Of a stretch of 31,221 bases of DNA, positions 23,201-30,910 are shown one piece after another. The number at the start of each line of letters is the position of its first letter. Positions within the stretch are counted from its first letter, which is position 1. The notes below the pieces were generated by a model that saw nothing but the letters and a program-made list of their open reading frames with translations, made no database searches and was not told where the DNA came from. The stretch is taken from NCBI GenBank assembly GCA_002314685.1, contig DCHB01000066.1, forward strand, positions 40,573 to 71,793, given 5' to 3'. Made by a program: the position numbers and the translations under genes. This DNA is from Clostridiales bacterium UBA1763 (lineage in GTDB: Bacteria > Bacillota > Clostridia > Oscillospirales > Oscillospiraceae).

Positions 23201-25432
23201 GTGGACTTGGTTTTTAAGATTATAAACTTTATCATTCTGTTCGGTGCACTCGGCTATTTGTGCCGCAATATGATAAAGGATATGTTTGCAGGCAGAAAAA
23301 ACAAGCTCAGCGAGGAGCTTGAAAATGCCGAAAAAGCAAAAAATCAGGCAAAGAGCCTGAACAGCGATATTGAAAAGGCAAGAGCACTCAATGAGGAGCG
23401 AAAAGAGCAAATCATGCAGGGTGCCGCCGAGCAGGCTGAGATAAACAGCAAGGCAATATCCGCCGCAGGTGAGGTCGAAGCAAAAACCCTCATCGCAAAC
23501 GCCGAAAAATCCGAAGCACAGCTCCGCGAGGAGATGCAAAGCCGCGTCAGCGCCGACAAGGTGCGTCAGGTAGCGGCAATAACGGGCGAGGTACTCCGCC
23601 GAGGCGGCTTCGAGACCTCAAAGCAGGCGTTAAACGAAAGATTTATCGAACAAATTAAAGAATTGGTATCGGCTATGCCGAGTGACATTTTGAACATGAA
23701 CGAACTGAAGAAACTTGACATTTCAATAAAGAGCGCAGAGCCTCTCAGTGAAGAGGAAATGAAGAAGCTCACGCAGATTATCTGCGAAACCTTCATATCC
23801 TGCCATAACGAGGTCGATTCCGAGGTTATTGGCGGCGTGCAGATGAAGGTCGGCGATACCGTGTACGACGGCACTCTTGCTCATCAGCTTGACAGACTGA
23901 GCAACGATGTCGAGAGCAACACCTACCGCAGCAGCAAGCAGATGCAGTCCATTGCGGAAAACATCAAGGAGCAGCTCAGCAAGGTCAGCGACACTATCGA
24001 CGTGTTCCAGACGGGCGAGGTTATCTCCGTGGGTGACGGTATTTGCCGTGTTTCGGGACTTGCAGATGTTATGGCAGGCGAGATGCTCGAGTTCCCCAAC
24101 GGACTCAAGGGCATGGTGCAGGACCTCGAGAAGGAAAACGTCGGCGTTGTCCTCATGGGCGAATACAGCCACATTCAGGAGGGCGACTCCGTCCGCCGTA
24201 CAGGCAGAATTATAGAAGTACCCGTCGGCGAAAGCCTCATCGGCAGAGTTGTCGATGCAATGGGCGTGCCCGTTGACGGCAAGGGACCCATCAAGGCAGA
24301 GGCACACAGACCCGTTGAAAGCCCCGCACCGAGCGTGCTTTCAAGAAAGCCCGTTTCTGTTCCCCTGCAGACAGGTATCAAGGCAATCGACGCCCTTGTT
24401 CCTATCGGCAGAGGTCAGCGTGAGCTTATTATCGGTGACCGCCAGACAGGTAAGACCGCTATTGCACTTGATGCTATCATCAATCAGAAGGGCAAGGACG
24501 TTATCTGCATCTATGTAGCAATAGGTCAGAAGGAGTCCACCATAGCGGGCGTTGTCGAAAAGCTCCGCACAAACGGCGCAATGGATTACACAATCGTTGT
24601 TTCCGCACCCGCATCCGAGCCCGCACCCATGCTCTATATCGCACCCTATGCAGGCGCGGCAATGGGCGAATACTTTATGTATAAGGGCAAGGACGTCCTT
24701 ATCATATACGATGACCTGAGTAAGCAGGCATCCGCATACCGTGAGATTTCTCTGCTTCTGCACAGACCTCCCGGGCGCGAGGCATACCCCGGCGATGTAT
24801 TCTATCTGCACTCCAGACTTCTCGAAAGAGCAGCACGCCTTTCCGAGGAGGCAGGCGGCGGCAGTATGACCGCACTGCCCATTATCGAAACTCAGGCAGG
24901 CGATATCTCAGCATACATCCCGACTAACGTAATTTCTATCACCGACGGTCAGATATTCCTCGAGTCCGACCTCTTCCACTCGGGCGTGCGTCCGGCAATC
25001 AATGTCGGTCTGTCCGTATCCCGTGTCGGCGGCGCGGCTCAGATAGGCGCTATGAAGCAGGTCGCAGGTCGTCTGCGTATGGACCTCGCTCAGTACAGAG
25101 AGCTCGCAAGCTTTGCACAGTTCGGCTCCGACCTTGACAAGGCAACACGCGACACTCTGCACAGAGGTGCCCGCATGACCGAAATACTCAAGCAGGGACA
25201 GTATGCCCCCATGTCCGCGGCAGATCAGGTTATTGCAATCTTTGCCGCCTCCGAGGGCTATACCGACGATATCGAGCTTACCGAAATCGCCCGCTTCGAG
25301 TCCGAGGTAATAGATTATGTAAACCGCAATTATCCCGAGCTGCACGATGAAATACTCGGCGGCAAGAAGCTCAATGCCGAGCAGCAGACTAAGCTCAAGG
25401 CTTGCATTGAAACCTTCAAAAAGACTTTTTAA
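23201..25432 (+). CDS. atpA: Three-part ATP synthase subunit: b-like stalk, delta C-terminal domain and alpha in one frame
   Basis: This 743-codon frame joins parts normally made by separate genes. Residues 1-28 are a membrane helix and about 30-165 a charged coiled coil, the pattern of subunit b. Residues about 172-240 match the delta C-terminal domain (AEPLSEEEMKKL; E208-V-I-G-G-V; VGDTVYDGTLAHQLDRL). From about 245 a complete alpha follows, with QTGEVISVGDGICRVSGL, Walker A at 412-419 (GDRQTGKT), DDLSKQASAYREISLL, and SVSRVGGAAQIGAM with the catalytic Arg. The alpha part, about 496 residues, is of normal size. I found no delta N-terminal domain between the b and delta parts. The start is GTG with GGAGG 12 bases upstream, a weak set-up. 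The nearest internal ATG, 23942, has no ribosome site. The gene sits between atpF and atpG, where atpH and atpA belong. Assembly error is unlikely because flanking and internal codons all keep frame, but it was not tested. Confidence 0.9.
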   Translation: MDLVFKIINFIILFGALGYLCRNMIKDMFAGRKNKLSEELENAEKAKNQAKSLNSDIEKARALNEERKEQIMQGAAEQAEINSKAISAAGEVEAKTLIANAEKSEAQLREEMQSRVSADKVRQVAAITGEVLRRGGFETSKQALNERFIEQIKELVSAMPSDILNMNELKKLDISIKSAEPLSEEEMKKLTQIICETFISCHNEVDSEVIGGVQMKVGDTVYDGTLAHQLDRLSNDVESNTYRSSKQMQSIAENIKEQLSKVSDTIDVFQTGEVISVGDGICRVSGLADVMAGEMLEFPNGLKGMVQDLEKENVGVVLMGEYSHIQEGDSVRRTGRIIEVPVGESLIGRVVDAMGVPVDGKGPIKAEAHRPVESPAPSVLSRKPVSVPLQTGIKAIDALVPIGRGQRELIIGDRQTGKTAIALDAIINQKGKDVICIYVAIGQKESTIAGVVEKLRTNGAMDYTIVVSAPASEPAPMLYIAPYAGAAMGEYFMYKGKDVLIIYDDLSKQASAYREISLLLHRPPGREAYPGDVFYLHSRLLERAARLSEEAGGGSMTALPIIETQAGDISAYIPTNVISITDGQIFLESDLFHSGVRPAINVGLSVSRVGGAAQIGAMKQVAGRLRMDLAQYRELASFAQFGSDLDKATRDTLHRGARMTEILKQGQYAPMSAADQVIAIFAASEGYTDDIELTEIARFESEVIDYVNRNYPELHDEILGGKKLNAEQQTKLKACIETFKKTF

Positions 25433-25461
25433 TATGATATTTAAGGAAAGGAGGGGCATGT

Positions 25462-26322
25462 ATGGCTAATATGCGAGCGATACGCACCCGCATAAAGAGT
25501 GTAAAAAACACACAGCAGATAACCAAAGCCATGAAAATGGTTGCGGTATCAAAGCTGCGCAAAACCCAGTCTCGTATGCAGTCAATGCGCCCCTTCGCCG
25601 ATAAGAGTCAGGAGGTTTTGAACACACTGCTGTCAGGCTCCTCAGGCAGTCAGAACCGTTTTATAAAGCCTCATAAGCAGGTGAACAAGGTCTGCTATGT
25701 GCTTTTCGTGGGTAACAGAGGTCTGTGCGGAGTGTATAACAACGCCGTACTGCACTATGCGCTGGATTTGATTGAAAACGACAGCCGCGAGTGCGAGCTC
25801 GTTGTATGCGGACGCTGGGGCAAGGATGTAATCGCAAAAAGCGGTGTGAAGGTAATCAAAGCCTTCCCCGAGCTGAGCGATACACCTACGGCAAACGAAG
25901 CTATTGAGATAGCCGAATATCTCAAGCAGCTGTTCCTAAACGGTGAGACAGATGAGGTGCACCTCGTATATCAGAGATATATCTCGGCACTGTCGCAAAA
26001 GCCCGTCACAGAACAGCTTTTGCCCGCAAAGCCCGAGACTGAGCAAAGCGGCGCAGGTCACGCGTTCATTTTTGCTCCCGATGCCGACACTGTGCTTGAA
26101 AGCGTCATGCAGCTTTATATAAACAACAAGCTGCTTTCCGTAATGCTTGAGGCAAGATGCGGCGAGCATACGGCACGAATGACGGCAATGACCTCTGCAA
26201 CCGACAGCACTAAGACTCTTATCGACGAGCTTGGCTTGTCACTCAACCGTGCGCGTCAGGCGGCAATTACCACGGAAATTTCCGAAATTGTCGGCGGTGC
26301 GGCGGCACTTGAGCGCAAATAA
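25462..26322 (+). CDS. atpG: ATP synthase F1 subunit gamma
   Basis: This 286-residue protein is the central rotor shaft. The N-terminal helix (RTRIKSVKNTQQITKAMKM, followed by VAVSKLR) and the C-terminal helix (SLNRARQAAITTEISEIVGG) form the coiled coil that turns inside alpha3beta3; both are strongly conserved. The middle holds a Rossmann-like domain with GNRGLCGVYN. Length is standard. An AGGAGG lies about eight bases upstream of the ATG. A slightly earlier in-frame alternative is not needed. Confidence 0.97.
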   Translation: MANMRAIRTRIKSVKNTQQITKAMKMVAVSKLRKTQSRMQSMRPFADKSQEVLNTLLSGSSGSQNRFIKPHKQVNKVCYVLFVGNRGLCGVYNNAVLHYALDLIENDSRECELVVCGRWGKDVIAKSGVKVIKAFPELSDTPTANEAIEIAEYLKQLFLNGETDEVHLVYQRYISALSQKPVTEQLLPAKPETEQSGAGHAFIFAPDADTVLESVMQLYINNKLLSVMLEARCGEHTARMTAMTSATDSTKTLIDELGLSLNRARQAAITTEISEIVGGAAALERK

Positions 26323-26344
26323 CCCCTTATCAGGAGGTAAGTAA

Positions 26345-27730
26345 ATGGAAAACGGAATCGTCAGAAGGGTCATAGGACCCGTAGTAGATGTGCAGTTTCC
26401 CTCCGGCAAGCTGCCGGATATATATAACGCAATAGAGATTCAGCTCGAAGACAGAAAAATCACCCTCGAGGCAGTTCAGCACATAGGTGATAACTCTGTC
26501 CGCTGTATCTCCCTTTTCTCAACCGACGGTATTTCACGCGGCTGCCGTGCAGTCGATACGGGCTCGCCCGTAACAATGCCCGTCGGTGAGGCAACACTCG
26601 GACGAATGTTCAATGTCGTCGGTGAGCCTATCGACAACAAGGGACCCGTGGAGGCGGCTGAACGCAAGCCCATCCACAGACTCGCACCCGAGTTTACCGA
26701 TATTGCCCCCTCAACCGAGATACTCGAAACGGGTATCAAGGTAGTTGACCTGCTTGCACCCTATTCCAAGGGCGGTAAGGTAGGTCTGTTCGGCGGCGCA
26801 GGTGTCGGCAAAACAGTTCTCATCATGGAGCTTATCCGCAACGTCGCATACGAGCACGGCGGCTACTCCGTATTCGCAGGTGTCGGTGAGCGTTCCCGTG
26901 AGGGTAACGACCTCTGGAACGAGATGACCGAGTCGGGCGTTATCAATAAAACCGCCCTTGTATTCGGTCAGATGAACGAGCCCCCCGGGGCACGACTGAG
27001 AGTTCCTCTGTCGGGACTTACCATAGCCGAAAACTTCCGTGACCAGTCAGGTCAGGACGTTCTGCTGTTCATCGACAACATATTCAGATTTACTCAGGCA
27101 GGCTCCGAGGTATCGGCACTGCTCGGCCGTATGCCCTCCGCTGTCGGCTATCAGCCCACCCTCGCAACCGAAATGGGCGCACTGCAGGAGCGTATCACCT
27201 CCACGAGAAACGGCTCAGTCACCTCGGTACAGGCGATTTACGTCCCCGCCGACGACCTGACCGACCCTGCACCTGCAACAGCCTTTGCTCACCTTGACGC
27301 AACAACCGTTCTGTCAAGAAGCATATCCGAGCTCGGCATTTACCCCGCAGTTGACCCCCTCGAGTCTACCTCGCGTATTCTCGACCCGCACATTCTCGGC
27401 AAGGAGCACTACGAAACCGCCCGCGCCGTTCAGCAGGTGCTCGAGAAGTACAAGGAGCTTCAGGACATCATCGCCGTTCTCGGTATGGACGAGCTCGGCG
27501 TTGAGGATAAGGCAATAGTCAACCGCGCCCGCCGCATTCAGCGTTTCCTGTCTCAGCCCTTCCATGTTGCCGAAAACTTCACGGGTCTGCAGGGCAGATA
27601 CGTCAAGATGGAGGACACAATCCGCGGCTTCCAGGCAATCCTCGGCGGCGACTGTGATGACCTGCCCGAGCAGGCATTCCTCATGTGCGGCACAATAGAC
27701 GAGGTGCTTGCAAAGCGTAAGGACTTCTGA
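26345..27730 (+). CDS. atpD: ATP synthase F1 subunit beta
   Basis: This 461-residue catalytic subunit carries Walker A at 150-157 (GGAGVGKT), the catalytic Glu at E182 (GVGERSREGNDL), and Walker B DVLLFIDNIFRF. The DELGVEDK segment, equivalent to the DELSEED lever, and a C-terminal helical domain are also present. Length is normal. AGGAGG stands six bases before the ATG, and the gene is 22 bases after atpG and two before atpC. Confidence 0.98.
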   Translation: MENGIVRRVIGPVVDVQFPSGKLPDIYNAIEIQLEDRKITLEAVQHIGDNSVRCISLFSTDGISRGCRAVDTGSPVTMPVGEATLGRMFNVVGEPIDNKGPVEAAERKPIHRLAPEFTDIAPSTEILETGIKVVDLLAPYSKGGKVGLFGGAGVGKTVLIMELIRNVAYEHGGYSVFAGVGERSREGNDLWNEMTESGVINKTALVFGQMNEPPGARLRVPLSGLTIAENFRDQSGQDVLLFIDNIFRFTQAGSEVSALLGRMPSAVGYQPTLATEMGALQERITSTRNGSVTSVQAIYVPADDLTDPAPATAFAHLDATTVLSRSISELGIYPAVDPLESTSRILDPHILGKEHYETARAVQQVLEKYKELQDIIAVLGMDELGVEDKAIVNRARRIQRFLSQPFHVAENFTGLQGRYVKMEDTIRGFQAILGGDCDDLPEQAFLMCGTIDEVLAKRKDF

Positions 27731-27732
27731 TT

Positions 27733-28146
27733 ATGGATAATAAAATTCATCTTCAAATTACAACCGCAGGCGGTGCAGTCTGCGATGTGATGTCAAATTA
27801 TGTCGCAGTACCCCTTGCCGACGGCGAGGCGGGCATACTGTCAGGTCATGCGGCAATGATTGCGGCACTCAAAGAGGGCGTCGTAAGATATAAGGTTGAC
27901 GAGCAGTTCAGCTATACCGCAGTCAGCGGCGGCGTGCTGTCCGTTGCGGATAACGAGGTAATCATCCTTGCAAGAAGTGCGGAAAATGCCGAGAGCATCG
28001 ACATTGCCCGCGCACAGGCATCGGAAAAGCGCGCAAGAGAACGCATTGAGCACAAGCGGCAAGGCATAGACTTAGACCGCGCTCAGCTGAGCCTCTACCG
28101 CGCAATAGCAAGAGAAAAAGCATATCAGCTTTTACAGAAGCGATAA
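27733..28146 (+). CDS. atpC: ATP synthase F1 subunit epsilon
   Basis: This 137-residue protein couples the rotor to the c-ring. The N-terminal beta-sandwich shows the family stretch PLADGEAGILSGHAAMIAALKEG, and the C-terminal part forms two helices (RARERIEHKRQG onward), which in many bacteria inhibit ATP hydrolysis. It starts two bases after the atpD stop and is the last gene of the operon, before a strong terminator. Confidence 0.95.
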   Translation: MDNKIHLQITTAGGAVCDVMSNYVAVPLADGEAGILSGHAAMIAALKEGVVRYKVDEQFSYTAVSGGVLSVADNEVIILARSAENAESIDIARAQASEKRARERIEHKRQGIDLDRAQLSLYRAIAREKAYQLLQKR

Positions 28147-28147
28147 C

Positions 28148-28199
28148 AAAAAACAGGACTTCAAGGACGGCGCACCGCCCAACTGAAGTCCTGTTTTTT
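28148..28199. terminator. Bidirectional terminator between convergent atpC and TSUP genes
   Basis: A perfect 16-bp stem (28148-28163 with 28184-28199) has an A run on the left and a T run on the right, and its 20-base loop contains a small inner GGCG/CGCC hairpin. It begins two bases after atpC and ends over the stop of the minus-strand permease gene, so it serves both. Confidence 0.92.
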
Positions 28200-28962
28200 A
28201 TGCAGTTATAAGCTCGTATAAAACCTTTATAAAGAATATGCTCAGCACCGCAATCATAATAGGCTTAACGGACTTAACGCCGTGCCGTTCAAACAGCCGC
28301 GAGCCGAAAAAGTTTCCCGCAATCGAAAACACGCCTGCGGCAAGTCCCAAGGGAATAATAACCTTACCGTTTACGAGAAACACAGTCAAAGCGGAAATAT
28401 TTGTCGCAAGGTTAATCACCTTCGCTGTGCCGTTAGCGGAGTTGAGGCTCATGTGTGCAAGCGCTGTGAGCAAAAGGAGCAGAAATGTGCCCGTGCCGGG
28501 CCCGTAAAAGCCGTCGTATATGCCGATTACAAGTGCAACGGCACAGCTTATTACAGTCGTTTTCCAAAAGGAAAGCGGCTCTTTTTCGCAGACAAGTGAC
28601 TTGCTTTTGAAAACATAAACAGCCGTAAGCGGCAAAATTGCGAGCATTATTATCTTGAAAATGTGAGCATCAAGCAGTAAAACAAGCTCAGCGCCGCAAT
28701 ATGAGCCGATAAGCGCCCAAACGGTGCAGAATGCCGCCTGCTTCCACGGCACAAAGCCGTCGAGAGCGTAGCGTGCGGTTGCGACGCTCGTACCCATTGA
28801 CGAGCTCATTTTGTTAGTCGCAATCGCATTGTGCGGAGGCAAGCCCGCGATGAGATAAGCGGGCAGGGAAATCAGCCCGCCGCCGCCTGCAACGGCATCA
28901 ACGAAGCCTGCGAGAAATACAAGCGGGCAGACTATTAAATAGTGCGTGAGTGTCAAATCCAT
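28198..28962 (-). CDS. TSUP-family (TauE/SafE) permease
   Basis: This 254-residue protein has about seven or eight membrane segments in two halves. Each half opens with the family signature: AGFVDAVAGGGGLISLPAYL near the N-terminus and YDGFYGPGTGTF near the middle. TSUP carriers move sulfite, organosulfonates, sulfoacetate or other small anions out of or into the cell; the substrate is unknown here. The start has GGAG about eight bases upstream. It follows the MBL hydrolase gene by 22 bases on the same strand, so both are probably one transcript. Confidence 0.9.
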   Translation of the reverse strand: MDLTLTHYLIVCPLVFLAGFVDAVAGGGGLISLPAYLIAGLPPHNAIATNKMSSSMGTSVATARYALDGFVPWKQAAFCTVWALIGSYCGAELVLLLDAHIFKIIMLAILPLTAVYVFKSKSLVCEKEPLSFWKTTVISCAVALVIGIYDGFYGPGTGTFLLLLLTALAHMSLNSANGTAKVINLATNISALTVFLVNGKVIIPLGLAAGVFSIAGNFFGSRLFERHGVKSVKPIMIAVLSIFFIKVLYELITA

Positions 28963-28984
28963 TTTTTAGCTCCGTGCGGGGAAA

Positions 28985-29866
28985 TCATTTAACTTTAGAC
29001 CACAAAAGCATACTGTCGTCACATAAAACAGTCAGCCTGCCGCCGTCATACAGCCAGCTTAAATACGAGCGCACCGTACTGCCGACAAGGGCGTACTGCT
29101 CAAAGCTCATGCAGAGCGAATATTCCTTGAACAGCCTCTGCAAAATTGCCTCAAAGTTTATGGGCTCAGCGCAGATTTCGATGATTTTATCGGCAATTTC
29201 AAGCACCTTTTTGCGATTTAAGTCCGCAAGAGTGTGCATATCCTCAACGGCCTCGGTGTGAGAGGGCACAAACAGCTTTGCGCTGAGGCTTTCAACATAA
29301 TCGAGTGTGTCGAGATAAGCCTGCACATCGTAGATAAAGCCTATCTGATACTTTTCGAGCGTCGCGGCACTCGATACGCAATCGGCAAGAAAGACAATGT
29401 CATCGGGAGTGCGGAAGCCTACCATATCAAAAAAGTGTCCGCGCAGAGGAATAGCCTCAATCTCCGAAGGGAAGTCGGGGGAGGAAATGTCCGCACACTC
29501 AGACTCCTGTGCAAGCAAAAACTTGTGTCTCAGCGGCTTGCAGGGGTACGCACCGTACAAAAACGCAGGCTCTAAAATAGGGTAGCGGGTAATGCAGGCG
29601 TCAATTCCGGGCGCAAAAATTTTACAGCCCGTGTTCTGCTGAAAATATCTGTTGCCGCCTATATGGTCGGCATTTGCGTGGGTGTTCAAAATAGCCTTAA
29701 CGTGCCAGCCGTTTTCGTCGAGAATTTTCCGCACGCGCCGTCCCGCGTCCTTGTCGTTGCCGCTGTCAATAAGATACACGCCCTTATCCTCACAGCAATA
29801 TATGCCGATTTTAGCAGGGCAGTTAACATAATATGTGTTATTTGCAACTTGAATAAGCTCGTACAT
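28985..29866 (-). CDS. MBL-fold metallo-hydrolase with altered metal motif
   Basis: This 293-residue protein has a metallo-beta-lactamase fold in residues about 1-205, then a helical extension. The usual H-x-H-x-D-H metal motif reads H63-A-N65-A-D67-H68, so the second His is replaced by Asn. The other expected ligands remain: His in PLRGHFFD, Asp in FLADCV and His in VPSHTEAV. Glyoxalase-II-like or persulfide-dioxygenase-like relatives use the full motif, so the activity cannot be inferred from it. The C-terminal part looks like a helical winged region (FEAILQRLFKEYSLCMSFEQ). I chose ATG 29866, with GAGG eight bases before it; GTG 29875 is in frame. It leads a two-gene unit with the TSUP permease. 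Confidence 0.83.
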   Translation of the reverse strand: MYELIQVANNTYYVNCPAKIGIYCCEDKGVYLIDSGNDKDAGRRVRKILDENGWHVKAILNTHANADHIGGNRYFQQNTGCKIFAPGIDACITRYPILEPAFLYGAYPCKPLRHKFLLAQESECADISSPDFPSEIEAIPLRGHFFDMVGFRTPDDIVFLADCVSSAATLEKYQIGFIYDVQAYLDTLDYVESLSAKLFVPSHTEAVEDMHTLADLNRKKVLEIADKIIEICAEPINFEAILQRLFKEYSLCMSFEQYALVGSTVRSYLSWLYDGGRLTVLCDDSMLLWSKVK

Positions 29867-29883
29867 TACTCTCACCTCGACTT

Positions 29884-29912
29884 ATTTTACCACGCTGCGG
29901 CGAGTCAATCAA
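29884..29912 (-). promoter_or_regulatory. Sigma-A promoter of the MBL-TSUP pair
   Basis: On the minus strand TTGATT (29907-29912), a 17-base spacer and TAAAAT (29884-29889) precede the MBL gene, giving a short leader. Confidence 0.55.
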
Positions 29913-29922
29913 GAATTTATGC

Positions 29923-29950
29923 TTGAAGAAAGGAAAAGCTGTGCTATAAT
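29923..29950 (+). promoter_or_regulatory. Sigma-A promoter of the DUF1275-like gene
   Basis: TTGAAG (29923-29928), a 16-base spacer and TATAAT (29945-29950) face away from the MBL promoter. This placement argues that translation begins at 29986, not at the ATG at 29956. Confidence 0.6.
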
Positions 29951-29985
29951 GAACAATGCTTGATTTTAGAGAAATAAGGGATTTG

Positions 29986-30651
29986 ATGAGTAACAACCCG
30001 AAAATTGATTTTTACAGGCACCTTTCGTTTGCCGCGGTCGGCGGATTTTTCGGAGCCTATGCCATACTTTGCCGCACGGGGCTTCTGGCAAGCGCACAGA
30101 CGATGAATTTGCTTGAATTGGTAATCAGCGCACTGCGCGGCGATGCCTATGCCGTAGTTTTGCACGTCGGCGCACTGCTTTTGTATGTGCTCGGCACGAT
30201 GCTGACAGTGCTTTTGCCGCACTATCTGCATATAAATATGCACAGAGCCTCGCCCGTAATTGACGCCTTAGCCTGCATCGTACTGTGCTTCATACCCGAA
30301 AACGCAAATCCGCTGCTGGGACTGTACCCGATATTTTTTGCGATGAGCGTGCAGTGGAGCAGCTTTACGGGTGCTCGTGGCTATATAAGCTCCACGATTT
30401 TCTCGACAAATAACACAAAGCAGGCGTCGCTCGCCTTTGCCGAATATATAACCGACGGCGACAAGGGGCATTTTGACAAGGTGTGGTTTTATGTTTTCAC
30501 CCTGCTTGCTTTCCACCTCGGCGCGGCAATCAGCTTTTTTGCCGTTAAGCTAATGGGTATTCGCGGTGCGTGGGTTAACATAATACTTGTTGCAAACGCC
30601 TATTACATGGCAGTTTGTGAGGATAAATATAAAGAAGCAAGTCTAAAATGA
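29986..30651 (+). CDS. YoaK/DUF1275-family membrane protein
   Basis: This 221-residue protein has about six hydrophobic segments and the features of the YoaK/DUF1275 family: a first helix after FYRHLSFAAVGGFFGAYAI, a T-x-N-L-L-E-L-like stretch (AQTMNLLELVISAL), and a central conserved loop (MSVQWSSFTGARGYISSTI, then FSTNNTKQA). Members are multi-pass proteins of unknown function. I chose ATG 29986, which has AAGGGA upstream and lies beyond the promoter. The last codons run into a terminator hairpin. Confidence 0.75.
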   Translation: MSNNPKIDFYRHLSFAAVGGFFGAYAILCRTGLLASAQTMNLLELVISALRGDAYAVVLHVGALLLYVLGTMLTVLLPHYLHINMHRASPVIDALACIVLCFIPENANPLLGLYPIFFAMSVQWSSFTGARGYISSTIFSTNNTKQASLAFAEYITDGDKGHFDKVWFYVFTLLAFHLGAAISFFAVKLMGIRGAWVNIILVANAYYMAVCEDKYKEASLK

Positions 30652-30662
30652 CTTGCTTCTTT
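30631..30662. terminator. Terminator overlapping the end of the DUF1275-like gene
   Basis: A 13-bp stem (30631-30643 with 30650-30662) and a six-base loop contain the stop codon of the plus-strand gene. It lies directly beyond the stop of the minus-strand DUF6440-like gene, so it probably serves both convergent genes. Confidence 0.8.
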
Positions 30663-30851
30663 TCACATTTTAGGAGTTACGACAACGTTGCCGTAGGAGT
30701 CTAAAAGGGGAGTGATGCCGCCGGCATATCCGCTTTTCCAGACGAGGTAATTCACGCCCGTCACGCTGTCAACGAGAATTTGTCTCTGCCCGTTGTCACT
30801 GAGAGAGCTTCCGTCCTTGAATATAACATTAAATCTTTTATCCTTAGCCAT
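30663..30851 (-). CDS. Small DUF6440-like protein
   Basis: This 62-residue protein reads R-F-N-V-I-F at the start and contains VDSVTGVNYLVWKSGYAGGITPLLD, matching a small family often annotated DUF6440, from memory. Its function is unknown. The start is the ATG at 30851, with GGAGG seven bases upstream; an ORF running further upstream is not supported. It has its own promoter and shares a terminator with the convergent neighbour. No membrane segment or signal peptide is visible, so it is likely cytoplasmic. Confidence 0.8.
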   Translation of the reverse strand: MAKDKRFNVIFKDGSSLSDNGQRQILVDSVTGVNYLVWKSGYAGGITPLLDSYGNVVVTPKM

Positions 30852-30880
30852 TGCAATGCCTCCTTCGGGGATTTTCACTA

Positions 30881-30909
30881 ATAATACCACATGAAGTCGG
30901 GTAATTCAA
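30881..30909 (-). promoter_or_regulatory. Sigma-A promoter of the DUF6440-like gene
   Basis: On the minus strand TTGAAT (30904-30909), a 17-base spacer and TATTAT (30881-30886) precede the ribosome site by about twenty bases. Confidence 0.6.
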
Positions 30910-30910
30910 T

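Noticed and set aside
23942..25432. Internal ATG as a separate start of free alpha
   Set aside because: The codons before it hold no ribosome-binding sequence, and the AAGGAG at 23966-23971 is not followed by an in-frame start codon at a usable distance. The long frame is continuous.
28148..28199. Riboswitch or small RNA at the atpC end
   Set aside because: The perfect stem with A/T flanks is fully explained as a shared terminator of convergent genes.
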